A stretch of 64,000 nt of DNA from Planctomycetota bacterium (GTDB lineage: Bacteria > Planctomycetota > UBA1135 > UBA2386), in assembly GCA_016713175.1 (NCBI GenBank), contig JADJPQ010000002.1:372001-436000 (forward strand). Direction: 5' to 3'. Positions 36,287 through 46,902 of the stretch are shown in pieces. Position 1 is the first letter of the stretch. Each line of letters opens with the position of its first letter. The notes under the pieces were generated by a model. That model was given only the letters and a program-made list of their open reading frames with translations, had not been told where the DNA came from and did no database searches. The position numbers and the translations under genes are program-made.

Positions 36287-36332
36287 CGAGCGGCCGAGCG
36301 ACCCACCGCGAGGTGGCGCCGCCGTCCGCTCG
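36287..36332 (-). terminator. Candidate terminator structure after rpsI
   Basis: Downstream of the rpsI stop, cgagcgg (36287-36293) pairs with ccgctcg (36326-36332). Inside is a second hairpin CCACC-GCGA-GGTGG (36303-36316) with a GNRA loop. There is no T-run, so Rho-independent termination is uncertain. Confidence 0.35.
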
Positions 36333-36353
36333 TGCGCACGAACCGGGACGCGC

Positions 36354-36752
36354 TCAGCGCTTGCTGAACTGCGTCGAACGACGCGCCTTGTGCCGACCGT
36401 ACTTCTTGCGTTCGACCTCGCGGGCGTCGCGAGTCAACAGCCCCTTCTCGCGCAGCAACTTGTCGAAGTTGCCGTTCTCCTTCAGCAACGCGCGGGCGAT
36501 GCCGAGGCTGACGGCGCCGGCCTGGCCGGTCGGACCACCGCCGGCGACGCTGGCGAACACGTCGTAGTTGTTGCGGGTCTCGGTGACCACCAACGGCTGC
36601 AACGCCGAGCGCTGCGTATCCGTCGTCGGAAAGTAGACCGCAAACTCCTTGTCGTTGATGACGATCTTGCCGGTGCCGGCCTTGATGCGAACGCGGGCCG
36701 TCGCCGTCTTGCGGCGGCCGGTACCCCAGACATACGGGTTGTTGACAGTCAC
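36354..36752 (-). CDS. rpsI: 30S ribosomal protein S9
   Basis: 132 aa, GTG start at 36752 with GAGG about ten bases upstream. Typical S9 features: GTGRRKTATARVRIKAGTG near the N-terminus, GGGPTGQAGAVSLGIARAL in the middle, and the basic tail ERKKYGRHKARRSTQFSKR whose terminal S-K-R reaches the P-site tRNA. The length is normal for bacteria. It follows rplM after 104 bases on the same strand, the usual L13-S9 pair, and shares its promoter. The spacer contains an unusual 14-bp tandem repeat. Confidence 0.98.
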   Translation of the reverse strand: MTVNNPYVWGTGRRKTATARVRIKAGTGKIVINDKEFAVYFPTTDTQRSALQPLVVTETRNNYDVFASVAGGGPTGQAGAVSLGIARALLKENGNFDKLLREKGLLTRDAREVERKKYGRHKARRSTQFSKR

Positions 36753-36821
36753 GGATCAGACCTCGATTTCTTGAGCGTTCGGGTAAGCTGCGACACGAAT
36801 CACGGGCTATCGGATCAGCGT

Positions 36822-36860
36822 GATCGGATCACCAGGATCGGATCACCAAGATCGGATCAC
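36822..36860 (-). repeat. 14-bp tandem repeat at the rplM/rpsI junction
   Basis: On the + strand, gatcggatcaccag (36822-36835), gatcggatcaccaa (36836-36849) and a partial third unit gatcggatcac (36850-36860); a degenerate half copy (cggatcagcgt) precedes it. The rplM stop codon (36857-36859) lies inside the last unit, so on the mRNA the repeat begins exactly at the end of the L13 reading frame. Confidence 0.85.
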
Positions 36861-37291
36861 AGCGAGACGGGCTTTTGGGCGACATGCGGGTGCGTCGCAC
36901 CTTCGTAGACCTTCAAGCGACTCAGCATGCGGCGCGCCAGCCGGTTCTTCGGCAGCATGCGGCGCACCGCCAGGTGGATCAGCGTCTCCGGGGCTTCGGC
37001 CTGGTAGGTGCCCAGCTTGACGTGGCGCAGACCACCCGGATGACCCGTGTAGTAGGTGTACTCGCGGGTCTCGGCCTTGTTGCCGGTCACCCTGACCTTG
37101 CCGGCGTTGATCACGATGACGCCCTCGCCGACGAGGATGTGCGGCGTGTATGTCGGCAGGTGCTTGCCCATCAGGATCTCGGCGATCCGCGAGGCAAGGC
37201 GGCCCAGGACCTGGCCGGAAGCGTCGACCACACGCCAGGTGTTCATCGCCGCCTGGCGGTCCGCTTCGGTCGCAAGAGTAGTCTTCGTCAT
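36857..37291 (-). CDS. rplM: 50S ribosomal protein L13
   Basis: 144 aa. Starts MTKTTLATEADRQAAMNTWR; the stretch MNTWRVVDASGQVLGRLASR is the usual start region of L13, so the first 15 residues are an extension or the true start is the internal ATG at 37246. Family blocks: LPTYTPHILVGEGVIVINAG, YYTGHPGGLRHVKLG, VRRMLPKNRLARRMLSRLKVYEG and HPHVAQKP. L13 is an early assembly protein of the large subunit and represses its own operon in some bacteria. It is first in the rplM-rpsI operon, with a near-consensus promoter about 100 bases upstream. Confidence 0.97.
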   Translation of the reverse strand: MTKTTLATEADRQAAMNTWRVVDASGQVLGRLASRIAEILMGKHLPTYTPHILVGEGVIVINAGKVRVTGNKAETREYTYYTGHPGGLRHVKLGTYQAEAPETLIHLAVRRMLPKNRLARRMLSRLKVYEGATHPHVAQKPVSL

Positions 37292-37387
37292 GGCAACTAA
37301 CCGGAGATGGTCGTGGCGCGAAGCCAGGTCGACGCACTTGGAACTGCGTCAGGTGGGCCCGACTCGGTCACGGGAAAGAGGGGAAAC

Positions 37388-37415
37388 ATGCTAGCGCCGA
37401 CAGGTCGGGTGTCAA
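37388..37415 (-). promoter_or_regulatory. Sigma-70-type promoter for rplM-rpsI
   Basis: On the minus strand, TTGACA (37415-37410), 16-base spacer, TAGCAT (37393-37388). Transcription would start near 37381, giving a leader of about 90 bases before the rplM ATG. Confidence 0.7.
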
Positions 37416-37422
37416 CCGCAAC

Positions 37423-37475
37423 CCGGGGATCTGGGGATCTGGGGGCTCTGGGCCTCCGGGGTTCCGGGGCTCGTG
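37423..37475 (+). other. G-run-rich intergenic stretch
   Basis: Between pyk and rplM, the + strand has repeated G-runs of 3-5 bases separated by ATCT, CTCT or CTCC (gggg atct gggg atct ggggg ctct ggg, then further runs). Four or more runs within 30 bases could allow a G-quadruplex on the + strand (C-rich on the pyk mRNA side). No gene is present here. Confidence 0.5.
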
Positions 37476-37487
37476 GTGCGGCTGGGA

Positions 37488-38930
37488 TCACAGCTCGCGG
37501 ATGCTCATCGTATTGGTCAGGCCCGCTTGCCGGACCGTGCCGGCGATCTGCACGATCTTGTCGCCTGGACGCGCCAGGCCCAGTTGCCGCAGATGTTGGT
37601 CGCCGTCGATCGTCAGCTCGTGACTGGTCCGCCCGGGCGGGATCTTGCAGGCCGTGATGCCCCAGGTCAGGGCCAGCTTCTGCACCGTCCGCTGAGAAGG
37701 CGTGAACGCCAGGATGTGGGTCGGCGGGCGTTCGGCGGCCAGCGCTTGCGCGGTCGACCCGGTCTCGGTGTAGACGACCAACAGCTTGGCGCGCGCTTCG
37801 TAGGCCGCGTACGCCGCGGCGCGAACGGTGGCCTGCGCCACCGACAACTTGGCACCCCCGGACTTCCGCCGCCGTTCGACCAGTTCGGCGTAGACCTCCC
37901 GTTCGGCCGTCCGGATGATTGTCTCCATCGTGCGGACGACCTTGACCGGGTATTTGCCGGAGGCTGTTTCCGCCGACAGCATCACCGCCGACGTGCCATC
38001 GTAGATCGCGTTGGCCACATCCGAGGCTTCGGCGCGGGTGGGCCGCGGATTGGTCACCATCGACTCGAGCATCTGCGTGGCGGTGATGACCGGCTTCCGC
38101 GCCTGGTTGCACAGCGCGATGATCCGCTTCTGCACCGGTGGCACCGCGGCCGGCCCCATTTCGACGCCCATGTCGCCACGCGCCACCATCAGGCCATCGG
38201 CGACCGCCAGGATGTCGGCCAGGTGGCGGACGGCCTCGGGCCGTTCGATCTTGGCGATGATGTGGGTGTCGGCCTTGGCCCGTTGCACGTGCTTGCGCAG
38301 CGCCTCCACGTCACTCGCCTGGCGGACGAACGACAGGGCGACGAAATCGACGCCGTGTTCGAGCACGACGTCGAGGTCGGCCAGGTCCTTCGCCGACAGA
38401 CACGACGCCGACACCGCACTGCCGGGCAGGTTGATGCCTTTGAACTGATGCAGCAGGCCGCCATGCACGACGCGAGCGTGGATCAACGTGCCGTCGACCC
38501 GCAGCGCCCGCAACTCCAGGTTGCCGTCATCGAGCAGGATCCGCTCGCCGATCCGGACGTCTTCCGCGAGGCCGCGGTAGATCGTGCCGAGACGCACCGC
38601 CCCATCGGCGGCAGCTTCGCCGACAACGCCTGCCGTGACGTCGATCACCAGGTCGGTGCCGCGTTTGAGCCAGATCGGTTCGGCGTTCTTCAACCGCCCG
38701 ATCCGGATCTTCGGCCCCTGCAAGTCGGCGAGGATGCCGATCGCTCGCTGCGTGTTCTTGGCGACACGCCGGATGGTCGCGATCGTCCGCGTCAGCGTCG
38801 GATGATCCGAGTGCGCGCAATTGAGCCGGAACACGTCGACGCCAGCGCGGACCAGCTGGGTGATCATGGCCTCGCTGTTCGACGCCGGGCCCACGGTCGC
38901 GACGATCTTCGTACGGTTGTGCCAGACCAT
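37488..38930 (-). CDS. pyk: Pyruvate kinase
   Basis: 480 aa. Converts phosphoenolpyruvate and ADP to pyruvate and ATP in the cytoplasm, the last step of glycolysis. Seen in order: RTKIVATVGPAS (N-terminus), FRLNCAHS (36-41 region; usually NFSHG, so this loop is variant), DLQGPKIRIG, IIAKIERPEA with catalytic Lys227, ARGDMGVE (251-257) binding Mg, VITATQMLESM, TSAVMLSAETASGKYPV and a C-terminal alpha/beta domain with an ARAKLLVVYTETGSTAQALA stretch. The length fits the family. Start ATG 38930 has AGGA/CAGG-like purines just upstream. It stands alone, with its own candidate promoter. Confidence 0.97.
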   Translation of the reverse strand: MVWHNRTKIVATVGPASNSEAMITQLVRAGVDVFRLNCAHSDHPTLTRTIATIRRVAKNTQRAIGILADLQGPKIRIGRLKNAEPIWLKRGTDLVIDVTAGVVGEAAADGAVRLGTIYRGLAEDVRIGERILLDDGNLELRALRVDGTLIHARVVHGGLLHQFKGINLPGSAVSASCLSAKDLADLDVVLEHGVDFVALSFVRQASDVEALRKHVQRAKADTHIIAKIERPEAVRHLADILAVADGLMVARGDMGVEMGPAAVPPVQKRIIALCNQARKPVITATQMLESMVTNPRPTRAEASDVANAIYDGTSAVMLSAETASGKYPVKVVRTMETIIRTAEREVYAELVERRRKSGGAKLSVAQATVRAAAYAAYEARAKLLVVYTETGSTAQALAAERPPTHILAFTPSQRTVQKLALTWGITACKIPPGRTSHELTIDGDQHLRQLGLARPGDKIVQIAGTVRQAGLTNTMSIREL

Positions 38931-38987
38931 CCTGTCTTCGTTCCTCGCCGGCTGCCCCGCGGTGGTGGAGCAATGCCGAACCGCCCC

Positions 38988-39021
38988 TTTCTACCGTACC
39001 GAGCAGGGGTCTTTGAAGACC
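38988..39021 (-). promoter_or_regulatory. Candidate pyk promoter overlapped by a palindrome
   Basis: On the minus strand, TTCAAA (39017-39012), 18-base spacer, TAGAAA (38993-38988): four of six matches in each box. The -35 box sits inside the perfect inverted repeat GGTCTT-TG-AAGACC (39008-39021), which could be an operator or the terminator of the upstream gene. Confidence 0.35.
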
Positions 39022-39054
39022 TTGGCTCGCATTGCTGGCACGACCGCGCCCAGA

Positions 39055-40152
39055 TCAGCTCGGGGCGAACGTCGCGCGATTCTTGTCCCACCACTCCTGC
39101 CAGCGAGCCTGCGCCCGCTGGCGCACTTCCTTGCCCGCGGTAGCTTCGAACGGCAGCTTCTGACCGGTCAGGTCCTTCAGCGACCGCCACGCAGCATCGC
39201 GAACGATCTCCTCGGGGTCACTGAGCGCCGTCAACAGGACGTCGACCACGGTGGCCTGCTTGAAGTCGCGCAAGCCGTCGACCGTCAAGCGACGCACGAA
39301 CGTGTCGCCGTCTTGCGCCATCGGCAACAATTGCGGCAACAGACTGACGTTCTTGGTCTGCAGCAGTTCGTAGACCGCCTCGAAGCGGGTGGCAGGATCC
39401 GGGTCCTGCAACCGCTTGACCTGGTGCGCCACCTCCGCCGGAACCCCGGGAACCGCGCCCTCGGCCGGCTTGGGTGCAGCGTCGGGCACCGACTCCACCG
39501 GCTGCAGCCGCGGCATCGCGCGCAGTTCGGCCAAGGCGACCGCCTGCTGCTGCAGTTGCTGGCTGATCTGTTCGAGCTTGGGCTGATGGTCGACGCGGCC
39601 GGCCCGCAGCTCCGTCACCGCCATCTGCAGGGCCGCGAGTGCCTTGCCGTGCTGATCCATCTGCGTGCGAACCAGTTCGCGGAGTTGTTGCTGCTCGCCG
39701 TCGGCCGCGACCTGGCGCTCGCCGACGCGATCGAGGTCGCCTTTGCGCGCCACGCCATCCAGGTCCCCGGTCAGTTTCTGCAGGGCTTCGTTCTGCAACT
39801 TGTCGTCATCCATCAGCCGTTCGAGCGCAACCCGGTTGGCGTCCTCGACGGCCCCAACGCGATGGTCGAGATACATCGTCGCGGCTGCAACCGCTGCCAA
39901 CAGCGCAATGCCAACCGGCAGCAAGCGGCCATCGGCCCCATGGTCGGCCGCTCGGACCTGCCCGGAGCCGACGGCTGCTGGACCAGGGCTGCCGGCCGGA
40001 ACCACCATTCCGGTGCCGCGCAACGTGCCGATGCAGCAGGCGCCAATCGTCTTGCCGTGGTGGCGCACGGCGGCTCCGCGCTCGAGATCGGCGAGAGGAA
40101 CCGACGTGCTGCAGAGGTCGCAGAACAGGACTTCGAACGGATCTTGCGGCAT
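39055..40152 (-). CDS. Membrane protein with zinc-binding N-terminus, coiled coil and HEAT repeats
   Basis: 365 aa from the ATG at 40152 (MPQDPFEVLFCDLCSTSVPL), with GGAGG 11 bases upstream. Cys11, Cys14, His31/His32 and Cys39/Cys40 could bind zinc. One hydrophobic segment (LLPVGIALLAAVAAATMYL) lies at ~77-95. A Gln/Glu-rich coiled coil covers ~100-210, then a Pro/Ala linker. C-terminal HEAT-like repeats follow (PATRFEAVYELLQTKN, DTFVRRLTVDGLRDFKQATV, DPEEIVRDAAWRSLKDLTG), ending in a Trp-rich tail. HEAT arrays bind proteins and no enzyme motif is seen. The zinc part would be cytoplasmic and the HEAT part exterior. Function is not known. Confidence 0.75.
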   Translation of the reverse strand: MPQDPFEVLFCDLCSTSVPLADLERGAAVRHHGKTIGACCIGTLRGTGMVVPAGSPGPAAVGSGQVRAADHGADGRLLPVGIALLAAVAAATMYLDHRVGAVEDANRVALERLMDDDKLQNEALQKLTGDLDGVARKGDLDRVGERQVAADGEQQQLRELVRTQMDQHGKALAALQMAVTELRAGRVDHQPKLEQISQQLQQQAVALAELRAMPRLQPVESVPDAAPKPAEGAVPGVPAEVAHQVKRLQDPDPATRFEAVYELLQTKNVSLLPQLLPMAQDGDTFVRRLTVDGLRDFKQATVVDVLLTALSDPEEIVRDAAWRSLKDLTGQKLPFEATAGKEVRQRAQARWQEWWDKNRATFAPS

Positions 40153-40297
40153 CGACACGGAAACCTCCGGGGTTCGTCGACACAAGGCATAGTCGACGCG
40201 TCAGGGGTTGAAACCGCAATTCCCTGGCAACTGCTGCGCCAACGGATGGCGATTCCTGCCCGGGTTCGATGCCGTCCGGACCTGGGCGCGCGCGAAC

Positions 40298-41461
40298 TCA
40301 GCGCGCTGCACGCGCCTTCAGCGCGTCGACCCGATTGGTCGCTTCCCACGAGAACGCCGCGCGGCCAAAGTGGCCGTAGGCCGCCGTCTGCTGGTAGATC
40401 GGCCGCTTCAGTTGCAAATGCGAGATGATCGCCGCCGGCCGCAGGTCGAACACGTCGCGGATCACGGCCGTCAACTGATCTTCGGCCAGCTTGCCGGTGC
40501 CGAAGGTGTCGCAACGGATGGACACGGGCTGGGCGACGCCGATCGCGTAGGCAACCTGGACTTCGCAGCGATCCGCCAGGCCGGCGGCGACCACGTTCTT
40601 GGCCACCCAGCGCGCCGCATAGGCCGCCGAACGGTCCACCTTGCTGGGGTCCTTGCCTGAGAACGCCCCACCGCCGTGGCGCCCCATGCCACCATAGGTG
40701 TCGACGATGATCTTGCGCCCGGTCAGGCCGGCATCCGCCTTCGGCCCACCCTCGACGAAACGGCCCGTCGGGTTCAGGAACCATCGGGTGGAGCCGTCGA
40801 CCATGCCGGGCGGCAGGGTTTCCATGGCGACGCCGCGCAGCGCTGCATGCAGCTCGTCATTGCTGACGTCGGGCCGATGCTGGTGCGAAATGACGATCGT
40901 GTGGATCCGGCGCGGGTTGTTGCGCTCGTCGTATTCGACGGTCAGCTGGCTCTTGGCATCCGGACGCAAGAACTTGTAGCGGCCGGATTTGCGCGCTGCC
41001 GCGAGCGATTCGAGGATGCGGTGGCTGTAGTGGATCGGAAACGGCATCAGCGCATCGGTCTCCCGGCACGCGTACCCGAACATCATGCCCTGATCGCCCG
41101 CGCCCTGTTCTTTGCTGGCCGACGTGGTCGAGTCGACGCCGAGCGCGATGTCCACGGACTGCCTACCGACTGAAACGAAGACGGCGCACGAGTTATGGTC
41201 GAAGCCGACTTCCGGATCGCTGTAGCCGATTTCCTTGACGACGCCGCGGACGACATCCTGGAAGTCGATCTGGGCGCGGGTGGTGATCTCGCCGGTCACC
41301 ACGACGAACCCACGGGACGCCATCGTCTCACAGGCGACCCGCGATTCGGGGTCCTGCGCCAGGATCGCATCCAGCACCGCATCGGAAACCTGGTCGCAGA
41401 CCTTGTCCGGATGCCCTTCGCTGACGGACTCACTGGTGAAAAGGCGCAGTTCCTTGCTCAT
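40298..41461 (-). CDS. metK: S-adenosylmethionine synthetase
   Basis: 387 aa. Makes S-adenosylmethionine from methionine and ATP in the cytoplasm. Signatures: LFTSESVSEGHPDKVCDQ with HPDK at 17-20, GAGDQGMMFGYA (the ATP motif, usually GAGDQG), GGAFSGKDPSKVDRSAAY (phosphate loop) and VAQPVSIRCDTFGTG. The length is typical of bacteria. It is preceded by a ~500-base gene-poor region, and the 120 bases just upstream of the ATG carry a structured leader with partial resemblance to SAM-I-clan riboswitches. Confidence 0.98.
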   Translation of the reverse strand: MSKELRLFTSESVSEGHPDKVCDQVSDAVLDAILAQDPESRVACETMASRGFVVVTGEITTRAQIDFQDVVRGVVKEIGYSDPEVGFDHNSCAVFVSVGRQSVDIALGVDSTTSASKEQGAGDQGMMFGYACRETDALMPFPIHYSHRILESLAAARKSGRYKFLRPDAKSQLTVEYDERNNPRRIHTIVISHQHRPDVSNDELHAALRGVAMETLPPGMVDGSTRWFLNPTGRFVEGGPKADAGLTGRKIIVDTYGGMGRHGGGAFSGKDPSKVDRSAAYAARWVAKNVVAAGLADRCEVQVAYAIGVAQPVSIRCDTFGTGKLAEDQLTAVIRDVFDLRPAAIISHLQLKRPIYQQTAAYGHFGRAAFSWEATNRVDALKARAAR

Positions 41462-41504
41462 GACATTGTTTCGGTTTGCAGAAAAACACGCGGGCGGTTA
41501 CGAA

Positions 41505-41628
41505 ACGGGCGAACAGCTTATCGGCAGCGGAACCAAAAGCACCTGAAAATGGCTGCTGCCGTTGCCGCGGCCGTGCAACCGGAAGTTCACCACCACCGAA
41601 GAGTTTTTCGGCAACCAACAAAGCCCGT
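41505..41628 (-). promoter_or_regulatory. Structured metK leader, candidate SAM-sensing element
   Basis: Read on the metK strand: ACGGGC (41628-41623) pairs with GCCCGT (41510-41505) as an outer stem. Inside are a hairpin CCGAA-AAACTC-TTCGG (41611-41596) and GGCAAC (41566-41561), and GGCAGC (41560-41555) pairs with GCTGCC (41528-41523). Within the last stem lie GGTGC (41543-41539) and TTCC (41532-41529). The order GGCAAC...GGTGC...TTCC...GATAAG recalls the SAM-I core, but other conserved blocks are missing or changed. Confidence 0.3.
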
Positions 41629-41697
41629 CGGACTACTAACCAGAGACACCGATTCACCACCGGTGTGCCCCTGCCAAACCCACCACCACCACGACCC

Positions 41698-41793
41698 ATG
41701 CGAGTCGGCACCGCAACCCTGAACAGGACGTCGGTCGCGCTGACGATCGTAGCGCTCTGCATGCTGCTGGTCCTTGCGCTCCTGCGCGGCTGA
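41698..41793 (+). CDS. Possible 31-residue membrane peptide
   Basis: A short frame, ATG 41698 to TGA 41793, ending in one hydrophobic helix (TSVALTIVALCMLLVLALL) after a basic N-terminus. No ribosome binding site is clear and it stands in a long gap, so it may be chance. Small single-helix proteins of this shape are often missed. Confidence 0.25.
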   Translation: MRVGTATLNRTSVALTIVALCMLLVLALLRG

Positions 41794-41971
41794 ATCAAGC
41801 AGGCCGAGCGTCGGACCCGAACCTGAATCGTTGCCCACCACGCGACGATGGATCTTCCCGGGCCATTCGGTTGGCCACGGGATGGGTTCTTGTTGCCTTG
41901 TCACCAGTTCGCGCCACCGGAATTCCCAGGCGGGCACGAATCGCCCCGTGGAAGCGACGCGCGTCCCGCAT
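41794..41971. other. Non-coding gap between metK leader and waaA
   Basis: The stretch 41462-41971 has no convincing gene except the short candidate at 41698. Its left part holds the metK leader. In 41794-41971 I see no promoter, repeat or RNA signature. The composition at 41580-41660 is less GC-rich than the surroundings, which suits a promoter for metK, but no clear boxes are seen. Confidence 0.5.
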
Positions 41972-43243
41972 TCACGGCATCGCGAGCAGCGGTCGGATCA
42001 GTTCCAGCGTTCGTTCGGTGGCTCCCCGATTGTCGGCAATGACCCGCTTGGCCCGCTCGCCGAGTCGGTGTCGCCAGTCGGCCTCGCCGAACAGGCGGCG
42101 CAGCTCGGTGACCAGGCCGGCGGAATCCTGGACCTGGATCGCTGCGTGCTCCCGCAACAGCAGCTCGACATCGGTCCGGAAGTTGGCCGTGTGCGGGCCG
42201 AACACGACGGCCCGTCCCTGCGCCGCCGGCTCGAGCATGTTCTGACCGCCGTGCGGGACCAGGCTGCCGCCGACGAACGCCACGTCGCAGGCGGCATAGA
42301 ACCGCTGCAGTTGCCCGATCGTGTCGACGACGACGACTGCACCGGCGTCGAGCGTCGAGGTCATCGCCGACGACTCGCTCCACCGGACCGGCATGCGCTG
42401 CGCGGCCCACACCACCTCGCAGACCGCTGCCGCCCGCTCGGGATGCCGGGGGACGAGGACCAGCCGGACCGCTTGGGATCCGGCAGCCACCCGCACCGCG
42501 TCGACCAGCATCGCCTCTTCATCGCCATGCGTGGAACCACAGACCACGACCAACTGGCCCGACGCCGCCAGCCAGGCGCGCAAGCCAGCGCCTTGGGCGG
42601 CATGCCCCCCCATCACGACGCTGTCGTACTTCATGTTGCCGGTCACATGCACCCGCGCCGCATCGACACCCAGGTCGAGCAGCCGTTGCCGGTAGATCCG
42701 GTCCTGCACGCAGTAGATGCTGATCAGGTCGAGTTGGGGCAGCAGGCCACGCGCCAGCCGATAGCCGCGGAACGTGCGTTCGGAGATGCGGCCGTTGATG
42801 ACCGCCACCGGCACCCCGCGCCGCTGCGCCGCCTGCAGGAAGTTCGGCCAGATCTCCAGTTCCATCAGCAGCACACAGGCAGGCCGCAGCCGCGCCAGCG
42901 CCCGGGCCGGGAAGCGCGCGAAGTCCAGCGGATAGAACACCACCGGCAGATCAGGGTGCTCCTGACGCGCCACGTGATGGCCGTTGGGAGTCGTTGCCGA
43001 CACGACCAGACGAAGGTCCGGTCGGTGCTGGCGCAGGCGGGCCAGGATGTTGCTCGCAGCCTTGACCTCACCGACCGACACGCCATGGATCCAGACGACG
43101 GGCTCCCGTCCGGGGATCCGGGGCACATAGCCCATCCGCTGGGTCAGCCCGGCGCGGTAGCGACGGTCGAACAACAGGCGCCACAGCAGCACCGGGCTGT
43201 AGACCAGGAACGCCAGCAGGAACAACGGCTGGTAGATCCCCAT
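41972..43243 (-). CDS. waaA: 3-deoxy-D-manno-octulosonic acid (Kdo) transferase
   Basis: 423 aa from the ATG at 43243. Transfers Kdo from CMP-Kdo to the lipid A precursor at the inner membrane. The N-terminal hydrophobic anchor (IYQPLFLLAFLVYSPVLLW) is followed by VVWIHGVSVGEV, where Glu59 of SVGE is the predicted catalytic base, then YPLDFARFPARALARLRP, LMELEIWPNFL, the GT-B linker, and C-terminal donor-site blocks STHGDEEAMLV, LVPRHPERA and FVGGSLVPHGGQNMLEPAA. Length matches GT30 enzymes. Its presence indicates LPS with Kdo. It is downstream of secA on the same strand, 130 bases away. Confidence 0.93.
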   Translation of the reverse strand: MGIYQPLFLLAFLVYSPVLLWRLLFDRRYRAGLTQRMGYVPRIPGREPVVWIHGVSVGEVKAASNILARLRQHRPDLRLVVSATTPNGHHVARQEHPDLPVVFYPLDFARFPARALARLRPACVLLMELEIWPNFLQAAQRRGVPVAVINGRISERTFRGYRLARGLLPQLDLISIYCVQDRIYRQRLLDLGVDAARVHVTGNMKYDSVVMGGHAAQGAGLRAWLAASGQLVVVCGSTHGDEEAMLVDAVRVAAGSQAVRLVLVPRHPERAAAVCEVVWAAQRMPVRWSESSAMTSTLDAGAVVVVDTIGQLQRFYAACDVAFVGGSLVPHGGQNMLEPAAQGRAVVFGPHTANFRTDVELLLREHAAIQVQDSAGLVTELRRLFGEADWRHRLGERAKRVIADNRGATERTLELIRPLLAMP

Positions 43244-43373
43244 GGTCACCAGCCCGCGCGCTCGCGATCGCGGCCGCGGCAGGATCGAAGCCGGCGCGCT
43301 CACGGGAACACCGCCGGCCGGATCGGCCACGGGCAAGCCCCCTGTACCCGGAGCCTCGGGTGCGCTCGCAGGC

Positions 43374-46436
<3,063 letters not shown>

Positions 46437-46563
46437 GACTGGAACTGGAATGCGAAAGCAAGGCGCGGACGAGCCGGTCCGCACGGGCGATGGCGACCCT
46501 GCCGGTGACCGCGGACATCGCTGCCGCGACCACGCTCCACGACGGCGCGCCGGATCGGCGCGA

Positions 46564-46902
46564 TCAGGCGTCGGGAGCGCGTGGCGGTGGCAACCCGCGG
46601 GTCTGCACCAGCCTCTGGCGCTGCCAGCGCGGTGCCCGTTCGTGCGCCCGGTCGCCGGCGCCATCCTCGCGACAGCCGCCGCCGCCGAGCGCGGCCGTCT
46701 CGCCGGTCGCGACCGGCGGCAGCACCACACAAGCGGCAACCGTCGCCAGCCCGGGGGCCCAGGTCGTCAGTTCGCGCGCGCCGCCGCCCGCCAGCAGCAG
46801 GACCAGCAGCAACGCCCAGGCCGACGCGGTGCACGACGCGGCGCGGCGCGAGGGACGCGCGCACCATGCCAGCACCCGCAGCAGCACGAGGAACAACTTC
46901 AT
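46564..46902 (-). CDS. Small membrane protein, unknown function
   Basis: 112 aa. The ATG at 46902 overlaps the preceding stop as ATGA, which supports it as a real gene. Two hydrophobic stretches, MKLFLVLLRVLAW with ASAWALLLVLLLAGG and then APGLATVAACVVLPPVA, give a likely two-helix protein with a Gly/Arg-rich soluble tail (RAHERAPRWQRQRLVQ). No family is recognised. It lies between the response-regulator protein and secA. The tail has low-complexity composition and could be poorly conserved. Confidence 0.5.
   Translation of the reverse strand: MKLFLVLLRVLAWCARPSRRAASCTASAWALLLVLLLAGGGARELTTWAPGLATVAACVVLPPVATGETAALGGGGCREDGAGDRAHERAPRWQRQRLVQTRGLPPPRAPDA

Noticed and set aside
36822..36860. 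CRISPR-like repeat
   Set aside because: The units are only 14 bases, directly adjacent without spacers, and no cas genes are present.
41580..41660. tRNA-like fold in the metK upstream gap
   Set aside because: No T-loop consensus, no acceptor stem and no clear anticodon arm.
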